DNA from: Betaproteobacteria bacterium
GTDB taxonomy: Bacteria; Pseudomonadota; Gammaproteobacteria; Burkholderiales; Usitatibacteraceae
Assembly: GCA_012274175.1 (NCBI GenBank)
Contig: JAAOZZ010000432.1
Span: 1 to 8,873 of the forward strand
Direction: 5' to 3'
Length of the DNA stretch: 8,873 nt
Positions 6,741 to 8,873 of this stretch are shown piece by piece. The position numbers and the translations under genes were made by a program. Below the pieces are notes generated by a model that worked only from the letters and a program-made list of their open reading frames with translations, ran no database searches and was not told the origin of the DNA. Position 1 is the stretch's first letter. The number at the start of each line of letters is the position of its first letter.

Positions 6741-6911
6741 GCCGCGAGGTTTCCTTTCCTTTTTTTCAAAACCCGGAGACTGCAGGCGTGACCCATCCGG
6801 GCTGTTGATCGCGAATTCGGGGCCTGGCACACCCGCCAGTCCCCGATTTCGCGACCGGCCGGTCGGGTCGCAGTTTCAGGGTTTTGAAAAAAGGAAAGGA
6901 AACCTCGCGGC
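6741..6911. repeat. 171-bp nested palindromic element (MITE/REP-like)
   Basis: Outer arms 6741-6774 and 6879-6911 are reverse complements over their full length, except that the left arm has seven T where the right has six A. Each arm runs from GCCGCGAGGTTTCC through a pyrimidine tract to CAAAACCC. The next segments inward (6775-6806 and 6857-6878) still share ACTGC and GACCC blocks in inverted order but differ by about ten bases in length. The centre is a second hairpin, listed separately. The element occupies most of the gap between the SPOR gene and the S41 gene, both on the minus strand. I see no clear target-site duplication beside the arms and no transposase. A non-autonomous mobile element or REP doublet fits best. 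A strong transcript hairpin that separates the two operons is an alternative. It is not a classic terminator: no T-run follows the stem. Confidence 0.85.
6807..6856. repeat. Inner hairpin at the centre of the palindromic element
   Basis: Arms 6807-6827 (GATCGCGAATTCGGGGCCTGG) and 6836-6856 pair at 18 of 21 positions, with an 8-base loop; one further C-G pair (6828/6835) closes it to six. The three mismatches are scattered, as in an old palindrome that has drifted or whose compensatory changes are incomplete. It makes the whole 171-bp element a single long foldback rather than two terminal repeats around unrelated DNA. Confidence 0.75.
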
Positions 6912-6956
6912 ACGCTCGGCGCCTTCCAGACGCGGAGAAACGTATCGGTCCCCCGT

Positions 6957-7628
6957 CTACTTCGCGACGGCGTCGAGGGCGGGGCAGGTGACGGCGCGCA
7001 GCTGGGCGCTGGGGAAGTCGCGCTGCAGGATGGTCAGGCGCGCGACGGTCTCGGTGTCGGGCTCGCGCACGAGCATCGTGAGCTCGCGCAGCTCCTTCAC
7101 GAAGGGGCCTTCCGTGGCGTCCTTCACGCCCTTGGCCGCGATGGAGGCGAGGAAGCGCTGGGCCGCGTCTTCCGTGGAGAAGACGCCGAGCGAGATGGAA
7201 TTGTCGGGACGGATCGACACGTCGTTCACGCCCTGGCGGCGAAGCTGCGCCATCGACGCCTCGGCGATGCGGCGCTCGCGCGCCGGCGGCACGAACACCC
7301 AGTAGCGCGTGACCTCCTCCACCGGGCGCTCCTGGAGCCGCTCGCCCAGCTTGAGCGCGGCGAACGCGTCCCGGGCGCGCGGTGCGTCGGCCGCCGCGAT
7401 GCCGGAGAACTCGACGCACGCCGCTCCCGCGAGGCCCTGCAGGTCGCGCCGCGCCTGCTCGGCCCCGCGCGAGGCCACCAGGGGAGTTGTTACCGCGATG
7501 ACGCGCACCTCGTCACGGTTCAGTTCCCGGGTGGAATAATCCGCCTTCCCGGCGCTCACGGTGAGCCACAGGTGGGCCCCGAGGGCGAGGCAGGCGATGA
7601 GCAGCAGGAAGAAGAGGAGGCGTGACAT
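6957..7628 (-). CDS. Membrane-anchored SPOR-domain protein
   Basis: This 223-residue protein has one N-terminal membrane segment (residues 3-24, LLFFLLLIACLALGAHLWL) and is otherwise soluble, so the bulk should face the periplasm. Residues about 105-172 fit a SPOR domain: RYWVFVPP as the first strand, a helix with AQLRRQGV, then SISLGVFSTEDAAQRFLASIAAKGV, the usual second strand and helix. SPOR domains bind peptidoglycan lacking stem peptides at division sites. Upstream, the CVEFSGI block (71-77) followed by a helix (PRARDAFAALKLG) may be a second, SPOR-like half. C71 and C215 are the cysteines outside the membrane segment. The ATG lies six bases after the coaX stop, so it is probably co-transcribed with birA and coaX. 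A short SPOR protein behind coaX is common in betaproteobacteria. Its exact role is unknown. Confidence 0.85.
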   Translation of the reverse strand: MSRLLFFLLLIACLALGAHLWLTVSAGKADYSTRELNRDEVRVIAVTTPLVASRGAEQARRDLQGLAGAACVEFSGIAAADAPRARDAFAALKLGERLQERPVEEVTRYWVFVPPARERRIAEASMAQLRRQGVNDVSIRPDNSISLGVFSTEDAAQRFLASIAAKGVKDATEGPFVKELRELTMLVREPDTETVARLTILQRDFPSAQLRAVTCPALDAVAK

Positions 7629-7634
7629 GGCGGT

Positions 7635-8384
7635 TCAGGCGTTGCGGGCGATGCGCACGAGCCCGTCGAGGACCAGATTCTCGTGGATCGCGCAGGCGAT
7701 GGGAAGCCGCTCGGCGATGCGCGCCGCCGCGCCTCCGGACAGCAGGATCGCCGCGGGCTCGAAGCCGCGCGCGGCCATCGTGTCCCGCAATCGCAGGATG
7801 GCGCCCACGCACGCCTGCAGCGCGCCGCTCGCGATGGCGTCGGGCGTGCTCGCGGGAAATTCCTCGAAGCGTCCTTCGACCTGGCGCAGCGCCGCGGTCC
7901 CGTGGTCGAGCGCTCTTGCCATGAGGTCGGGGCCCGGCACGATGAGCCCGCCCAAAAAGCGGCCGTCCTGCGCGAGGGCGTCGATGGTGAGCGCGGTGCC
8001 GGCGTTCACGACCAGCTTGTGCCCGGGGAGCGCGGCGTGGGCGGCGACGAGCGCCGCCCAGCGGTCGCTGCCGAGCTGGCGGGGATCGCGGTAGCCGTTG
8101 GTCACGCCGAGGCCTTCGCGCTCGGCGTGGATCGTCGTGAGCGCTACGCCCAGCGCCTCGCATGCGCGCTCGAGATGGCCCTGCACCGCATCGCCCGCGA
8201 CGTTCGATGCGATCGCGAGGTCCACCGGTCCCAGCGCTCCCCAGTCCCCGGCGATCCGCGAGGCCTGCGCGCTGTCCACGGCGCCGGCGGCCGTCCACGA
8301 GTGGCCGTCGTGCACGCCCCATTTGATGCGGGTGTTGCCGGCATCGATCGCGAGGATGCGCGCGGAATCCGGCCGCGGCGTCAT
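7635..8384 (-). CDS. coaX: Type III pantothenate kinase
   Basis: This 249-residue cytoplasmic enzyme catalyses ATP-dependent phosphorylation of pantothenate, the first step of coenzyme A synthesis. It belongs to the ASKHA fold. Visible signatures: phosphate-binding loop LAIDAGNTRIKW (11-22), pantothenate/catalytic motif NGYRDPRQLGSDRWAAL (96-112) with D107 as the probable general base, VVNAGTALTIDAL (125-137), GGLIVPGPDLM (145-155) with the following TAALRQV, and STPDAIASG (179-187). ILLSGGAA (213-220) is the second nucleotide-binding signature. Length matches the family. In Bordetella the homologue was first described as Bvg accessory factor (Baf). Type III kinases are not feedback-inhibited by CoA, unlike CoaA. 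It lies 24 bases after birA and six before the SPOR gene, so it is probably the middle gene of an operon. The ATG at 8384 gives a normal N-terminus, though no strong ribosome site precedes it. Confidence 0.97.
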   Translation of the reverse strand: MTPRPDSARILAIDAGNTRIKWGVHDGHSWTAAGAVDSAQASRIAGDWGALGPVDLAIASNVAGDAVQGHLERACEALGVALTTIHAEREGLGVTNGYRDPRQLGSDRWAALVAAHAALPGHKLVVNAGTALTIDALAQDGRFLGGLIVPGPDLMARALDHGTAALRQVEGRFEEFPASTPDAIASGALQACVGAILRLRDTMAARGFEPAAILLSGGAAARIAERLPIACAIHENLVLDGLVRIARNA

Positions 8385-8408
8385 CGCGGCGGGGGAAGTG
8401 CCGCGCGG

Positions 8409-8873
8409 CTATCTTCCACGCAGGGAGATCTCGGCGGAGGAAAGGGCGATGGTGCGGCCCCCCTCGATGGTGACCAGGAGCGCGCCGTCGGGAGCGACAT
8501 CGGCCGCCACGGCGTCGTAGGGCGCCTCGCGGGGCGGGGTCACGCGCACCGGCCGGCCCTGGTAGGCGTGCATCGCGAGCCAGGCCTCGCGCACGCCGGC
8601 GAAGCCCGCGCGCTCGAAGTCCTCGAGGGCCGCTCCGAGGTGCACGAGCAGCGCGGCGAGCAGCTCGCTCCTCGAGGGCACGGGAGCTGCGCAATGGGCC
8701 ACGTCGGACACGGGCTGGTCGATGCGGTCGACCACGCGCTCGGCGAGGCGGTAGTTCACGCCCACGCCCAGCACCGCCACGCTCGGCCCCTGCATCTCGC
8801 CGCTCGTCTCCACGAGGATGCCGGCCAGCTTGCGGAAATCCACCACCACGTCGTTGGGCCATTTCACTTGCAC
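8409..8873 (-). CDS. birA: Biotin-[acetyl-CoA-carboxylase] ligase, C-terminal part (cut by window edge)
   Basis: These are the last 154 codons of biotin-protein ligase, which makes biotinyl-AMP and attaches biotin to the carrier protein of acetyl-CoA carboxylase. The fragment opens inside the catalytic domain with KWPNDVVVD (4-12), directly followed by RKLAGILVET (14-23), whose K15 is the conserved lysine contacting biotinyl-AMP. LGVGVNYRL (35-43) closes the ligase core. A helical segment and a C-terminal SH3-like domain (about 105-152, GRPVRVTPP to ALSSAEISLRGR) complete the protein. The first codon in the window is GTG but lies mid-domain, so it is not the true start. Whether an N-terminal DNA-binding domain exists, which would make it a repressor as in E. 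coli, cannot be seen. The stop is 24 bases upstream of coaX. Confidence 0.95.
   Translation of the reverse strand: MQVKWPNDVVVDFRKLAGILVETSGEMQGPSVAVLGVGVNYRLAERVVDRIDQPVSDVAHCAAPVPSRSELLAALLVHLGAALEDFERAGFAGVREAWLAMHAYQGRPVRVTPPREAPYDAVAADVAPDGALLVTIEGGRTIALSSAEISLRGR

Noticed and set aside
5505..6791. A 428-codon plus-strand open frame opposite the S41 peptidase.
   Set aside because: The Arg/Ala/Glu/His-rich sequence has no recognisable motif and lies wholly antisense to a well-supported peptidase.
6741..6911. The palindrome as a standard Rho-independent terminator of the birA-coaX-SPOR operon.
   Set aside because: The stem is far longer than usual and neither the inner hairpin nor the outer stem is followed by a T-run on the transcribed strand. 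A termination or processing effect is possible but not a textbook terminator.
6644..6913. Open frames running through the palindrome on both strands, with similar SFPFF-containing peptides from each arm.
   Set aside because: The shared peptide follows automatically from the inverted repeat; the frames overlap each other and extend the S41 frame artificially to a start inside the repeat. No ribosome site or family match supports them.
6928..6958. AGACG/CGTCT pairing just downstream of the SPOR gene stop as a terminator hairpin.
   Set aside because: Only five pairs across a 21-base loop and no T-run; not distinguishable from chance.
7980..8020. CoaX has Asn (N127) where many type III kinases have Asp before the GTA motif, suggesting an inactive enzyme.
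   Set aside because: As far as I recall this position varies in betaproteobacterial CoaX proteins, and the catalytic GSDRW aspartate and all other motifs are intact, so I treat it as normal variation.

Overview
The window is dense, GC-rich bacterial chromosome, and the gene content points to a betaproteobacterium (inference). The main support is the order birA, coaX, SPOR-domain gene on one strand, together with a TctD/TctE-type two-component pair and very high G/C at third codon positions. I cannot name the genus. I see no tRNA, rRNA, CRISPR array, prophage or transposase gene, so this is mostly ordinary core and metabolic chromosome with one conspicuous non-coding repeat.

Layout, left to right. 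Positions 1-969 (minus strand) hold a response regulator followed, with a 14-bp overlap, by the N-terminus of its sensor histidine kinase, which runs off the left edge. Divergent from it is a tiny 35-codon ORF (1109-1216, plus) with a good ribosome binding site and a lipobox. It meets a membrane-anchored trypsin-like protease with a degenerate J-like N-terminus (1213-2226, minus) tail to tail. That protease gene is divergent, with only about 35 bp between starts, from a periplasmic lipoprotein glycerophosphodiester phosphodiesterase (2262-3275, plus). The phosphodiesterase in turn meets the next operon tail to tail. Both convergent junctions are the same 4-bp CTAG, which supplies both stop codons.

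Positions 3272-6686 (minus strand) form a tightly coupled three-gene operon. In transcription order it encodes an S41 peptidase lipoprotein, a UMF1-type major facilitator transporter and a class III extradiol dioxygenase of the YgiD/DODA type. Both junctions are 4-bp start/stop overlaps (GTGA and ATGA). Upstream of the operon, in the 270-bp gap 6687-6956, lies a 171-bp nested palindrome (6741-6911). Its 33-34-bp outer arms match except for one base in a homopolymer run, and it has a second 21-bp inner hairpin. It looks like a MITE- or REP-type repeat and is the most unusual object in the window.

Positions 6957-8873 (minus strand) hold a second operon: the C-terminal part of the biotin-protein ligase BirA, type III pantothenate kinase CoaX, and a membrane-anchored SPOR-domain protein. 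BirA and CoaX both serve cofactor supply (biotin attachment and coenzyme A synthesis). The SPOR protein probably acts at the cell envelope. I did not find a clear new multi-gene system. The points worth following up are the palindrome, the micro-lipopeptide and the HPD-less J/protease fusion.
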